Positions 47,026-56,254 of a stretch of DNA of 64,000 bases are shown one piece after another (the stretch's first letter is position 1; the number at the start of each line of letters is the position of its first letter). This DNA comes from JACCXM01 sp046328335. Lineage in GTDB: Bacteria; Chloroflexota; Chloroflexia; Thermomicrobiales; UBA6265. Under the pieces are notes generated by a model. It saw nothing but the letters and a program-made list of their open reading frames with translations, was not told the DNA's origin and ran no database searches. Made by a program: the position numbers and the translations under genes. The DNA lies in assembly GCA_046328335.1 (NCBI GenBank), contig JAXLWU010000012.1, forward strand, positions 1 to 64,000, in the 5' to 3' direction.

Positions 47026-48198
47026 ATGTCCGATCCAATCGTGGCGCATCTCGAAAAGCGGCTGGATGCCTATCTGGCCGAGTTGGCAATGCTGGTCAAC
47101 CAGGATTCCGGGAGTTACGACAAAGCCGGCGTCGATATCGTCACCGGCAAACTGGCGGAACGGCTGCGGAGCATGGGCTTCGCGGTGGAGCGCGTGCCGC
47201 AGACCGCGTTCGGTGACGATTTGGTCGCACGGCGGCAGGGCCAGGGGCGGGGCCGCATCATGCTCCTCGGGCACGCCGACACCGTCTTCCCGGCGGGCAC
47301 CACCGCGGAGCGGCCGATGTCGATCGTCGGTGGCAAGGTGATGGGGCCCGGTACGTGCGACATGAAAGCCGGGCTGATGACCGGCGTCTACGCCATCGAG
47401 GCGCTCGATGCGATCGACTGGGGCGATTACGAGACGATCACCTTCGTGATTGTTTCCGACGAGGAGATCGGGGAGCGGCATTCGGTCGATCTGCTCACCC
47501 GCGAAGGCGCGCGGCACGATGCGATCTTTACCCTGGAGGCGGCGCGGGAAAACGGTGATGTCGTCACCGCCCGCAAGGCGGGCTGCTGGTACACGGTCGA
47601 GGCGTTCGGCAAGGCCGCGCATGCCGGGGTCGAGCCGGAGAAGGGCCGCAGCGCCACCGTCGCCATCGCCCATGTCATCGTCGATACCTTCCAACTGAAC
47701 GGGCTGAAACCGGGGATGATCGTCAACCCGGGCGAAATCTCTGGTGGCCGCGCCCCGAACATCGTCTCCGATTACGCCACGGCGCACTTCGATCTCCGCG
47801 CCTGGACCAACGCCGATCTGGAGGATCTGGCCAGCGCCTTTGTCCGCGCTGCCGAAGCGCAGCCAGTACCGGATGTCCGCATTGTCGCCGGGCGCGATCC
47901 CGGCGCTGGTTGCCCGGCGATGGAGCGCACGGCCGGGGTGATCCGGCTCGAGGAGATGGCGGTCAGCATCGCCAACGAACTCGGCTTCCCGTTGAAGGGG
48001 GCGGCGACTGGTGGCGGTTCCGATATCAGTTTCGCCGGGCAGGCGGGCACGCCGGGTCTCGATGGGCTCGGCCCGGTCGGCGGGCTCGATCATGGTCCGG
48101 ACGAGTACGTCGATCTGAACAGCATCGTACCGCGCACCGCGCTGCTCGCCAGACTGATCCAGGGCGCCTGCGGCGGCGCCGGAGCGCGTAATGCCTGA
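47026..48198 (+). CDS. M20 family carboxypeptidase (CPG2/ArgE-like)
   Basis: A 390-residue zinc hydrolase. Metal-binding motifs appear as LLGHADTVFP (His, Asp), GPGTCDMKAGL (bridging Asp), the DEEIGE pair, and ENGDVVTARKAG near the carboxypeptidase-G2 dimerisation domain. GGGSDISFAG and GLDGLGPVGG close the active site. It would remove a C-terminal amino acid or acyl group from a small amide. An ACAAGGAGTAACG site precedes ATG 47026 (spacing about 6). Its end overlaps the GS-like gene by eight bases, so the two are translated together. Confidence 0.88.
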   Translation: MSDPIVAHLEKRLDAYLAELAMLVNQDSGSYDKAGVDIVTGKLAERLRSMGFAVERVPQTAFGDDLVARRQGQGRGRIMLLGHADTVFPAGTTAERPMSIVGGKVMGPGTCDMKAGLMTGVYAIEALDAIDWGDYETITFVIVSDEEIGERHSVDLLTREGARHDAIFTLEAARENGDVVTARKAGCWYTVEAFGKAAHAGVEPEKGRSATVAIAHVIVDTFQLNGLKPGMIVNPGEISGGRAPNIVSDYATAHFDLRAWTNADLEDLASAFVRAAEAQPVPDVRIVAGRDPGAGCPAMERTAGVIRLEEMAVSIANELGFPLKGAATGGGSDISFAGQAGTPGLDGLGPVGGLDHGPDEYVDLNSIVPRTALLARLIQGACGGAGARNA

Positions 48199-49546
48199 GC
48201 CGCCGCGCACCCCGGAAGAACTGCTCGACCGGCTCGAGCGGGACGGCATCGAGCATCTCTGGGTCACCTATCACGATTACAGCGGCGTTCCCCGCGCCAA
48301 GACGATCCCCCGCAGCGGGTTCCGCGGTGCGGTGCGTGATGGCGTCGTGTTCGCGATGGCGAATGTCGACCTCGATATCCTCGATATTCACGTCGTCGGG
48401 GCCACGCTGCTTGCCGATTCCGGCGACATGCTGGCGGTACCCGATCCCCGCTCTTACGTGGTCATGCCGCGCTATCCCGCCACGGCGCGGGTGCAGGCCT
48501 GGTTGCGAGCGAGCGATGGCGGACCCTGGCAGGGCTGTCCGCGGACTCGCTTGCAAACAGCGGTCGATGCCCTCGCCGATGCCGGATACTCAGCGCAGGT
48601 CTCGCTGGAGCCGGAGTTCTACCTCCTGCAGCGCAACGACGACGGCGCCTATCAGCCGGTCAACAGCGTCCGTGCCTTCCAGGAGAGTGGCCTCGCGGTC
48701 GAGCAGGCATTCGTGCGGCGGGTGGTCGACGATCTCGAGGCGATGGGCATCACCGTCGCCCAACTGGGCAAGGAGTTCGGCCCCGGGCAGTACGAAATGA
48801 CCGTCCGCCACGGACCGCCGCTCGATGCGGTCGATCACTCCGTCGCCCTCAAGGGCGTCGTGCGCGATGCCGCCCGCGCGCAGGGCTACACCGCGACCTT
48901 CATGCCGAAGGTCAACCGCAACTGGGCGGGATGCAGCCTCCACCTGCATCTCAGCATTTGGGATGCGGATGGCACGCGGGACATCACCGCGTCTGAAACG
49001 GATGAGATTTCCCTTTCCGATCCGGGCCGCTGGTTCATGGGCGGCATCCTCGCCCACCTGCCGGCGCTCACCGGACTCGGCTCGCCGACGGTCAACTCCT
49101 ACAAGCGGCTCCTCCCCGGCTCCTGGGCTCCGGCCAATACCTACTGGGGTTACCGCAACCGCTCGGCGGTGATTCGCATCCCCGGCGAGGGGAAGCGCCG
49201 CCACCTCGAGTTCCGCTCGGGCGACAACAGTTGCCAGCCGGCGCTGTTCGTCGCGGGGGTGCTCGCCGCCGGACTGGACGGCATTCGCAACCAGATCGAT
49301 CCCGCTCCGCCGTTCCAGGGCGATGTCGCCCACTTGCGGCCGGAGGAGATCGTGGCGGCGGGGATCGGCTTCCTGCCGCGCACGTTGCCGGAGGCGCTGG
49401 CGGCGCTGGAGGCGGACGCGGTGATCGCGGCGGCGGTCGGGCCGATCGCGCTGGAGCATTTGCTGCTCGTCAAGCGCCATGAACTGGCGCAGTACGATCT
49501 GGAAGTTCACCCGTGGGAACGGGATACGTATCTGGAGGTCATCTAA
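48191..49546 (+). CDS. Glutamine-synthetase-like ligase
   Basis: A 451-residue member of the glutamine synthetase superfamily, nearer to gamma-glutamyl-amine ligases (PuuA/FluG-type) than to GlnA. Core motifs: VSLEPEFYLL (metal Glu), KEFGPGQYEMT, GCSLHLHLSIWDADG (metal His), NSYKRLLPGSWAPANTYWGY (ATP/ammonia region) and RHLEFRSGD. It would join glutamate to an amine with ATP. Start at 48191 overlaps the M20 gene by 8 bases; the amidohydrolase follows after 2 bases. The trio of hydrolase, ligase and amidohydrolase suggests a single pathway for an amine or gamma-glutamyl compound. Confidence 0.9.
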   Translation: MPEPPRTPEELLDRLERDGIEHLWVTYHDYSGVPRAKTIPRSGFRGAVRDGVVFAMANVDLDILDIHVVGATLLADSGDMLAVPDPRSYVVMPRYPATARVQAWLRASDGGPWQGCPRTRLQTAVDALADAGYSAQVSLEPEFYLLQRNDDGAYQPVNSVRAFQESGLAVEQAFVRRVVDDLEAMGITVAQLGKEFGPGQYEMTVRHGPPLDAVDHSVALKGVVRDAARAQGYTATFMPKVNRNWAGCSLHLHLSIWDADGTRDITASETDEISLSDPGRWFMGGILAHLPALTGLGSPTVNSYKRLLPGSWAPANTYWGYRNRSAVIRIPGEGKRRHLEFRSGDNSCQPALFVAGVLAAGLDGIRNQIDPAPPFQGDVAHLRPEEIVAAGIGFLPRTLPEALAALEADAVIAAAVGPIALEHLLLVKRHELAQYDLEVHPWERDTYLEVI

Positions 49547-49548
49547 CC

Positions 49549-50730
49549 GTGGTCGATCTCGCGTCTTTGCCCGTAGTCGACGTGCACTGCCATCCCTTCC
49601 TGAACAAGGGGGCGCTGACCGCCGAGCAGTTCACCAATCTCACCGCTTTCGGCGGCGGATCGCAGGGGTTCATGGAAGAGGGCGGCCTCGCGTTCGATGA
49701 CGATGTCCGCGCCGAACTGCAACGGGTCAAGCGGAACAGCCTCTACTTCCGGCGCATGGTGCGGGATCTGGCCGCCTTCTTCGGCACCGCCCCGGAGATC
49801 GAGGCGGTGCTGAGCGCGCGCAATGCCGCGGTCGCCAGCGAGGGGTACACCGATTACGTGCGCCGCCTCTACGCCGACGCCGGATTGACCGCGCTGGTGG
49901 CCGATTTCGGCGTGCCGCTGCCGATGCTCGACGTGGCGGCGGTCAAGGCGGAACTGCCTGTCGAGGTGGTGCCCGTCTTTCGCATCGAGCCGCTCATTGC
50001 CGACCTGCTGAAGACCGATATCGGGTGGGCGGAGTTCAAGCGTCGCTACGACGAGGCGATCGCCGATGCGCTGACCAACCAGGGCTATCGTGGGATCAAG
50101 TCGATCATCGCCTACCGCACCGGTCTCGATGTCTCGCCGTTGAGCCGCCACACCGACCAGGGGTACAAGGCGCTCGATGCCATCCGCCGCGGTCTCGGCG
50201 GCGGCAGCATGAAACTCCTGCGCGATCACTTGCTCTGCCGCGCACTCGAACTGGCGATGGAGTTCGACGTGCCGATGCAGATCCACACCGGCATGGGCGA
50301 TTTCGAGGTCAACCTCGTCTACTGCCGCCCGGCCTACCTGATGGATCTGTTGCGCGCGCCGGCCTTCCGCGCCTGCCGCGTGATCCTCATCCACGGCGGG
50401 TTCCCCTATGCGCGCGAGGCGGCCTACATGGCGAACGTGCTGCCGCGGGTCTACTGCGACGTCAGCGAGGGAATTCCCTTCGCCGGTCCGGCGGCGCGGG
50501 CCATCTTCTCCGAAGTGCTGGAACTGGCCCCGGTCAACAAGATCGTCTACGGCTCGGACGGCTACGCGGTGCCGGAGATCAACTACTCCAGTGCCAAACT
50601 CGGCAAGCAGGCGCTCGCCCAGGCGCTCGATACCCTGATCGCCGACAACTTCATCGGCGAATCGGACGCGCTAGAGATCGCGGGGATGATCCTGGCGGGG
50701 ACATCCAGTGAGTTGTACAAGATCAGGTGA
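49549..50730 (+). CDS. Amidohydrolase (FluG-like N-terminal domain type)
   Basis: A 393-residue TIM-barrel metal hydrolase. The metal motif HxH is H13/H15 in VVDVHCHPF; later ligands are QIHTGMGDFE (His), LIHGGFPYAREAAY (His) and VYGSDGYAVPE (catalytic Asp). In fungal FluG and plant nodulin-GS fusions, such a domain is joined N-terminally to a GS domain; here it is a separate gene directly after the GS-like one. GTG 49549 lies just after the GS stop and uses GGAGG further upstream. The reaction is probably hydrolysis or decarboxylation of a small acid or amide. Confidence 0.88.
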   Translation: MVDLASLPVVDVHCHPFLNKGALTAEQFTNLTAFGGGSQGFMEEGGLAFDDDVRAELQRVKRNSLYFRRMVRDLAAFFGTAPEIEAVLSARNAAVASEGYTDYVRRLYADAGLTALVADFGVPLPMLDVAAVKAELPVEVVPVFRIEPLIADLLKTDIGWAEFKRRYDEAIADALTNQGYRGIKSIIAYRTGLDVSPLSRHTDQGYKALDAIRRGLGGGSMKLLRDHLLCRALELAMEFDVPMQIHTGMGDFEVNLVYCRPAYLMDLLRAPAFRACRVILIHGGFPYAREAAYMANVLPRVYCDVSEGIPFAGPAARAIFSEVLELAPVNKIVYGSDGYAVPEINYSSAKLGKQALAQALDTLIADNFIGESDALEIAGMILAGTSSELYKIR

Positions 50731-50733
50731 GAT

Positions 50734-51093
50734 TCAGCGCCCTTGAGGGTGCTTCTGTTGGGTCAGCCGGACGTCGTTGGCGTCCGGCGGAAGGGCAGCC
50801 AGCGAACGGCTGGGAACAAGGCTTCCCGCATCGTGTGCCCCGCCCGCGGCGCCAGACGCTAACGACGTCCGGCGGGGCGAACGGAAGCCCGGTAAACCGG
50901 GCTGAAACACGATGCTGGTTAGACCGAGCGCCCGGACGATCATGCTGATGGCCCTCTGCGCCCGATTGGCCGGGGCCGCACGGTCGGCAGATTCGCTCGC
51001 CAAGGCATTGTGCGTCTGCCGGGCGAGGTGGTCCCGAACTTCTTGCTCCCGATCGTTGTGCAGCACCTGAACCAGCATCGGATGCGGCCACAT
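50734..51093 (-). CDS. Small protein of unknown function
   Basis: A 119-residue protein. Its first 60 residues (MWPHPMLVQVLHNDREQEVR, then a helix of alternating charge) look coding; GAGGAG lies 7 bases before ATG 51093. The last 50 residues are low-complexity and cross an inverted repeat at 50766-50879, so the true gene may be shorter or the end eroded. Short Chloroflexota proteins with an opening such as MxPxxVxxLxxxRxxE occur widely; no function is known. It lies divergent from the XRE-NB-ARC gene, with a possible shared promoter. Confidence 0.5.
   Translation of the reverse strand: MWPHPMLVQVLHNDREQEVRDHLARQTHNALASESADRAAPANRAQRAISMIVRALGLTSIVFQPGLPGFRSPRRTSLASGAAGGAHDAGSLVPSRSLAALPPDANDVRLTQQKHPQGR
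50766..50879. repeat. Inverted repeat GCCGGACGTCGTTGGCGTC, 24-bp arms
   Basis: The arm at about 50768-50791 (GCCGGACGTCGTTGGCGTCC) is the reverse complement, with two mismatches, of 50851-50876 (GACGCTAACGACGTCCGGC). About 60 bases lie between. It overlaps the 3' part of the small gene on the minus strand. Confidence 0.6.
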
Positions 51094-51280
51094 AGCGGAT
51101 CTCCTCGGTCTCGCTCGCCGGTCGTCCGGCGTCGTGGGGCCACCGTAGGGGGCGAGGACGACGGGGACCATGCGCAACCCACGCGTCGTTCCACGCATCG
51201 CCGGGGCGTGTGGATCGGCGCGTGGGTTGGGTACGATTTCCCCGACGGCACGTTGGCCAATCCAGGAACGGCGAATCTGC

Positions 51281-53686
51281 ATGGCCACCGAGTTCGACAC
51301 GATCACGACACCGTTCGGCGCGTTCCTACGGCAGTTGCGCATCGCCGCCGGGCTGACGCAGGAGGCGCTCGCCGAGCGCGCCGGGTTGAGCGCGCGTGGG
51401 CTGAGCGACCTGGAGCGCGGCGCACGCGCGTCGCCCCGCGCTGACACCCTCCAACTGCTCATCGTGGCGCTTGCGTTGGCGCCGTCGGAGCGGGCAGCGT
51501 TAGTGGCCGCCGCGCGGCAAAGCGCCTTGCCGCCCCACGGTCGTCTCGCGCGCCGCGCCGCGCTGTCCCAGGCGGAGGCCGCCTTCCCCGGCGCGCCCCT
51601 CTCGGCGCCCACCGAGCCGTTGCTCGGTCGGGAGACGGCAGTCCGCGAGGTCACAGCGTTGCTGCACACGCCGGCGAATCGCGTCGTCACCCTGACCGGA
51701 CCCGGCGGCGTGGGAAAAACCCGGCTTGCTCTTCAGGTCGCGGCCGAGAGCCGCGACGATTTCCCAGGCGGCGTCGCCTTCGTGCCGCTGGCCGCGATTC
51801 GCGACCCCGCGCTCGTGTTGCCGACCGTGGCCCAGGCGCTTGGGGTGCGCGAGGGTGCCGAACGTACCCTCGAGGAGGGGCTGGCCGTCGTGCTGCGCGA
51901 GCGGCGCGTGTTGCTGGTCCTCGACAATCTCGAACAGGTGCTGGAGGCCGCGCCGGTCATCGGCCAGCTGCTCACCGCCTGCCCCGAGTTGTGTATCCTC
52001 GCCACGAGCCGGGTGCCGCTGCGGCTCAGCGATGAGCAGCGCTATCCGGTGCCGCCGTTGGCTCTCACTGACTCGACCGAAGTCTCCCGAGACGAAGCGT
52101 CTGCGGCCAGTCCCGCGGTGACGCTCTTTGTGCAGCGGGCGCGGCGGGTGCGGCCCGATTTCGCGGTCACTGCGGACAACGCTCCGGCGGTGACCGGGCT
52201 CTGTCGGCGTCTTGATGGACTGCCGTTGGCGATCGAACTGGCCGCGCCGCGCGTAGCCGTCCTTTCACCGGTAGCGCTCCTCGCCCGCTTCGAGCGAGCA
52301 TTGCCACTCCTCAGCGAGGGCGCGCGAGATCAGCCGGAACGCCTGCAGACGATGCGCAACGCGATTGCCTGGAGTTACGACCTCCTCCCAGCCGCCGTGC
52401 AGGTGCTGTTTCGCCAACTCGCGGTGTTCGAGGGCGGCTTCGCCCTGGACGCGGCCGAGGTCGTCTGCGACATCGATGGCGGCGACTTCGCCGTGCTCGA
52501 TGGTGTTGTGGCGCTGGTCGAAAACAGCATGCTCCACGCTGAAGACGGCATAGGTGGCGAGATGCGGTTCACCATGCTGGAGACGATCCGCGAATTTGGG
52601 TTGGAGCAACTCACGGCGAGCGGCGAGGTGGCCCAGGTCCGCGACCGGCATGCCGCGTGGATGCTCGCCCTCGCCGAGCAGGCAGTGAACGAGTATTTCC
52701 GCGCAGACCAACAGCGGTGGTGGGAGCGGGTCGAGGTGGAGTTGCCCAACATGCGCGCGGCCTTGGCTTGGTACGAGCAGCAATGTGACGGAGAGCGGCA
52801 CCAACGGCTGGCCGGCGCGTTTCAATTGTTCGCGTTGACCCGCGGCTATCTTCGTGAAGCGCAGGACATGGTTACCAGAGCCGTGGCCAACCAAGGCGAG
52901 ACGACGGCGGGCGCGAAGTCCTGGGCGCTGTTTGGCGGCTCGATGATCGCCTGGTTTCGCGGCGACTACCAACAGACACGGATCATGGCGGCGGAGGCGC
53001 GGGAGGTCGCTCGGGACGGCAACGATGCGTTCGGCGTCGCAATGGCGCAGTTCGCGCTGGCGGAAGCAGCCTGGACCGAGAACGATCTTCCCCAGGCCCT
53101 GATCTTGGGCGAGGAAGCGATCGCTCGCCTACGCGAGGTCGACGCCTCAATCTGGCTTTCGATTGCCCTGGCCGATATGGGCACCGTCGCCCTGATCCAT
53201 GGCGACTGCGAGCGAGGTGACGCCTGGATCGCGGAGGGCTTGGCACTGACCCGTGCCCGCGGCGACCGCTGGTTCGTCGCCAACAAGCTCTGCGATCTGG
53301 GAGCCATCGCCGTCAACAACGGCAACCTCGCCGAAGCGGCGCGGCATCTCGGTGAAAGCGTGCGGCTCTACGGCCAACTGCGCGACACCTGGTACCTGGC
53401 CAGCCCGCTCTGCGGCATCGCCGCCATCGCGGTCGCCATCGACCAGCCGGAAGCCGCGGCGCGGCTGCTCGGGACGGCGGCGCGGCTGCGCGAGGCGAGC
53501 GGGTCGGCCGCCTGGCCCTGGGAGCAGGCCCGGGACGATCAGACCGTGGCGGCGGCGCGGGCGGCGCTCGGCGACGAAGCCTATGCCCATGCCCGCGCGG
53601 CGGGCCGCGAGGTCTCGGTTTCGCAGGCCGTGGCTGAAGCCGTGACGATCACCGACCGGGTGACTGGCGATGGAGAAAAGGGGTGA
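51281..53686 (+). CDS. XRE / NB-ARC / TPR-type regulator
   Basis: An 801-residue regulator. Residues 8-70 are an XRE helix-turn-helix (FLRQLRIAAGLTQEALAERA, LSARGLSDLERG). Residues 115-430 form a STAND-type ATPase: Walker A TGPGGVGKTRLALQV, Walker B VLLVLDNLEQVL, RxxG-type sensor ATSRVPL, GLPLAIELAAP (GLPLA motif). The C-terminal half (about 480-790) consists of TPR-like helical pairs such as LAEAARHLGESVRLYG. Related proteins are very frequent in Thermomicrobia-type genomes. It could control neighbouring genes such as aceE, but nothing proves this. ATG 51281 has only a distant AGGA. Confidence 0.85.
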   Translation: MATEFDTITTPFGAFLRQLRIAAGLTQEALAERAGLSARGLSDLERGARASPRADTLQLLIVALALAPSERAALVAAARQSALPPHGRLARRAALSQAEAAFPGAPLSAPTEPLLGRETAVREVTALLHTPANRVVTLTGPGGVGKTRLALQVAAESRDDFPGGVAFVPLAAIRDPALVLPTVAQALGVREGAERTLEEGLAVVLRERRVLLVLDNLEQVLEAAPVIGQLLTACPELCILATSRVPLRLSDEQRYPVPPLALTDSTEVSRDEASAASPAVTLFVQRARRVRPDFAVTADNAPAVTGLCRRLDGLPLAIELAAPRVAVLSPVALLARFERALPLLSEGARDQPERLQTMRNAIAWSYDLLPAAVQVLFRQLAVFEGGFALDAAEVVCDIDGGDFAVLDGVVALVENSMLHAEDGIGGEMRFTMLETIREFGLEQLTASGEVAQVRDRHAAWMLALAEQAVNEYFRADQQRWWERVEVELPNMRAALAWYEQQCDGERHQRLAGAFQLFALTRGYLREAQDMVTRAVANQGETTAGAKSWALFGGSMIAWFRGDYQQTRIMAAEAREVARDGNDAFGVAMAQFALAEAAWTENDLPQALILGEEAIARLREVDASIWLSIALADMGTVALIHGDCERGDAWIAEGLALTRARGDRWFVANKLCDLGAIAVNNGNLAEAARHLGESVRLYGQLRDTWYLASPLCGIAAIAVAIDQPEAAARLLGTAARLREASGSAAWPWEQARDDQTVAAARAALGDEAYAHARAAGREVSVSQAVAEAVTITDRVTGDGEKG

Positions 53687-53747
53687 TGGGGTGATGGGCG
53701 AGTCGAGCGATCATAGGAGTTCCCCGTCATCGATCACCCCATGACCC
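53681..53747 (+). terminator. Hairpin after the XRE-NB-ARC gene
   Basis: GGGTGATGGGGTGAT (53681-53695, overlapping the stop codon) pairs with ATCACCCCATGACCC (53733-53747), one mismatch, with a 37-base loop. No T tract. It may reduce readthrough into aceE. Confidence 0.45.
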
Positions 53748-53812
53748 GATCGCCCTCCTCGGCGTACCATCTTTCCGTACGGAACTTGTCCCCCGCGTGG
53801 AGCAGAACAGCC

Positions 53813-56254
53813 ATGAGTACGACGATCGAGCGGCCGACCGACATTACCATCGTGGCCGCCCCCCCGGTTGGGGGTGGCGTGCCACCGGAAGACCTGGCGA
53901 TCCTGGAATCGATCGAGCGGCGCCTGCTCTGGCTCTCGACCCAGATCGTGCATCACGCCAACAACGTCCGCCCCAATCCCGACAAGAGCAAGGTCGGCGG
54001 CCACCAGGCCTCCTCCGCCTCGGTGGCGACGATCATCACCGCGTTGTACTTCTCGTTTCTGCGGCCCGGTGACCGCGTCTCGATCAAACCCCATGCCTCC
54101 CCGGTCTTCCATGCCGCGCAATACCTCTTGGGACGGCTCGATCGCGCCTACCTGCCGACCCTGCGCGAATTCGGCGGGTTGCAGGCCTACCCCTCGCGCA
54201 CGAAGGATCCCGATCACGTCGATTTTTCGACCGGTTCCGTCGGTCTCGGCGCGGTGGCCCCGGTCTTCGCCGCCCAGGCCGCGCGTTACGCCGATGTCCA
54301 CTTCGGTGGAGTTTCCTCCGATCGCTTCATCTCCCTGCTCGGCGATGCCGAACTGGACGAGGGGAATGTCTGGGAGACGGTGGCCGAGGAATCGATTCAG
54401 GGGCTCGGCAATGTCATCTGGATCGTCGATCTCAACCGGCAGAGTCTCGACCGGGTCATCCCCGGCGTGCGCGCCGCGCGGCTGAAGGCGCTCTTCGCTG
54501 GCGCGGGCTGGAAGGTCTTCGAAGCGAAGTACGGCTCCCGCCTGGAGGCGGCGATGCGCGGCCCGGGGGGCGATGCGTTGCGCCGCCGCATCGACGAGAT
54601 GAGCAACGAGGAATATCAGGCGATGATTCGCCTCCAGGACGCCGCGGAACTGCGGCGGCGCCTGGTCAACGTGCCCGATCCAGCCGAAAGCGAGGCGATT
54701 CGCCGCGCGGTGGCCCATATTGCCGATGACGATCTCGGCCGCGTGGTCTCCAACCTCGCCGGTCACGACCTGCCGCGCCTGCTGGAAGTGCTGGCGGAAG
54801 CGGACGCGGTCGATGATGCGCCGGTGGTCGTCTTCGCCTACACCATCAAGGGGTTCGGTCTACCGCTCGCCGGCGATCCGCTCAACCACTCGTTGCTGCT
54901 GACGCAGACGCAAATGGACGAGTTGCGGGCCAAACTCGGCGTCCCGGAGGATGATGTCTGGGCACCGTTCCCGGCGGAATCGCGCGAGGGGGTGTGGTGC
55001 GCGGCACGGGGCGCGGCGTTCTCCGCGCCGCCCGCCGTCTCTGTCGCCCCCCTTCCAGCGGCGGCGATCCCCGAAAAACTCGGCGCCACGCAGCCATCGC
55101 AGACCTCGACGCAGGAAGCGATGGGCCGGGTGCTGGTGCGGCTGGCGGAAACGCCGGCCGTCGGGGAGCGAGTAGTAACCCTCTCGCCCGACGTGGCGAC
55201 CTCGACTCACCTCGCGGGGTGGATCAACAAGGTCGGGGTCTTCGCCACGGAAGATGCGAAGGACTTCGATACCGGCGGCCCGAAGATGCTGCGCTGGCTG
55301 CCGGGTCCGGAAGGGCGCCATATCGAACTCGGCATCTCCGAGATGAACCTGTTCATGGCCCTCGGGCAGTACGGGCTGTCGTACGAACTGTCGGGACAGC
55401 ACCTGATCCCGATCGGGACGGTCTACGATCCCTTCGTCTGTCGCGGGCTCGATGCGCTCATCTACAGCCTCTACGTCGGATCGAAGATGATCTTCGCCGG
55501 AACCCCCTCCGGCGTCTCCCTTTCGCCGGAAGGGGGCGCTCACCAGAGTACGGTAACGCCGTCGCTCGGCATCGAACTGCCCGGACTCGATTTCTACGAA
55601 CCGGCGTTCGCCCGTGAGGTCGAGTGGATGCTGCTCGAATCGCTCCGCCAGTGCTGCGACCGCGAGCGTGGCCGTTCCACCTACTTCCGGCTCTCGACCA
55701 AAACGATCGATCAATCGCTGCTGGACGAGGCCCTGGCCCGTCTTGGGGAAGAGGAGTTGCGGCGGCAGACACTGCTCGGTGGCTATCGTCTCGTCGATCG
55801 CCGCACCGCCGCACCCGATCTCCCCGCTAAAGATGCCGTCCAGATCGCGGCCGGGGGGATCATGGCGCCGGAGGCGGTGGCCGCGGCGAGGCGGCTCCAC
55901 GCGGAAGGGGTGGCGGCCAACGTAATCGTCACCACCAGTGTGCGCCGGCTCTACCGCACCCTGCGCGAGGCGCGGGAGCGGCAACTGCGCGATGCCCACC
56001 GCACCCCCGATCTTGGCCACCTCGCCACACTCTTTCCCGCGGACGAGCGGCACGCCCCGATCGTGACTGTCCAGGACGGCGCCTCGCACGGTCTCGCCTT
56101 CCTCGGCAGTGTCTACGGCGCGCCGGTGGTGCCGCTCGGCATGGACCAGTGGGGGCAATCGGGTTCGCGTGGCGCCCTCTACGACTACGCCGGCATCGAT
56201 GTCGATGAAATCGTCAACGCCGCCATGCTGGCGCTGGAGTTGAACGAGGGGTAG
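53813..56254 (+). CDS. aceE: Homodimeric pyruvate dehydrogenase E1-type (transketolase-like) protein
   Basis: An 813-residue thiamine diphosphate enzyme of the AceE type, with the usual three-domain fusion. The N-terminal half has VGGHQASSASVATIITALYF, FSTGSVGLGAVAPVFAAQAA, and the TPP motif LLGDAELDEGNVWE...VDLNRQSLDRV. The middle has VVFAYTIKGFGLPLAGDPLN; the pyrimidine-binding half has LSPDVATSTHL, ISEMNLFMALGQYG and HQSTVTPSLGIELPGLDFYE. It would decarboxylate pyruvate or a related keto acid. No E2 or E3 gene is adjacent, which is unusual. A GGAG lies 10 bases before ATG 53813, chosen because the longer frame starts in non-coding sequence. Confidence 0.88.
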   Translation: MSTTIERPTDITIVAAPPVGGGVPPEDLAILESIERRLLWLSTQIVHHANNVRPNPDKSKVGGHQASSASVATIITALYFSFLRPGDRVSIKPHASPVFHAAQYLLGRLDRAYLPTLREFGGLQAYPSRTKDPDHVDFSTGSVGLGAVAPVFAAQAARYADVHFGGVSSDRFISLLGDAELDEGNVWETVAEESIQGLGNVIWIVDLNRQSLDRVIPGVRAARLKALFAGAGWKVFEAKYGSRLEAAMRGPGGDALRRRIDEMSNEEYQAMIRLQDAAELRRRLVNVPDPAESEAIRRAVAHIADDDLGRVVSNLAGHDLPRLLEVLAEADAVDDAPVVVFAYTIKGFGLPLAGDPLNHSLLLTQTQMDELRAKLGVPEDDVWAPFPAESREGVWCAARGAAFSAPPAVSVAPLPAAAIPEKLGATQPSQTSTQEAMGRVLVRLAETPAVGERVVTLSPDVATSTHLAGWINKVGVFATEDAKDFDTGGPKMLRWLPGPEGRHIELGISEMNLFMALGQYGLSYELSGQHLIPIGTVYDPFVCRGLDALIYSLYVGSKMIFAGTPSGVSLSPEGGAHQSTVTPSLGIELPGLDFYEPAFAREVEWMLLESLRQCCDRERGRSTYFRLSTKTIDQSLLDEALARLGEEELRRQTLLGGYRLVDRRTAAPDLPAKDAVQIAAGGIMAPEAVAAARRLHAEGVAANVIVTTSVRRLYRTLREARERQLRDAHRTPDLGHLATLFPADERHAPIVTVQDGASHGLAFLGSVYGAPVVPLGMDQWGQSGSRGALYDYAGIDVDEIVNAAMLALELNEG

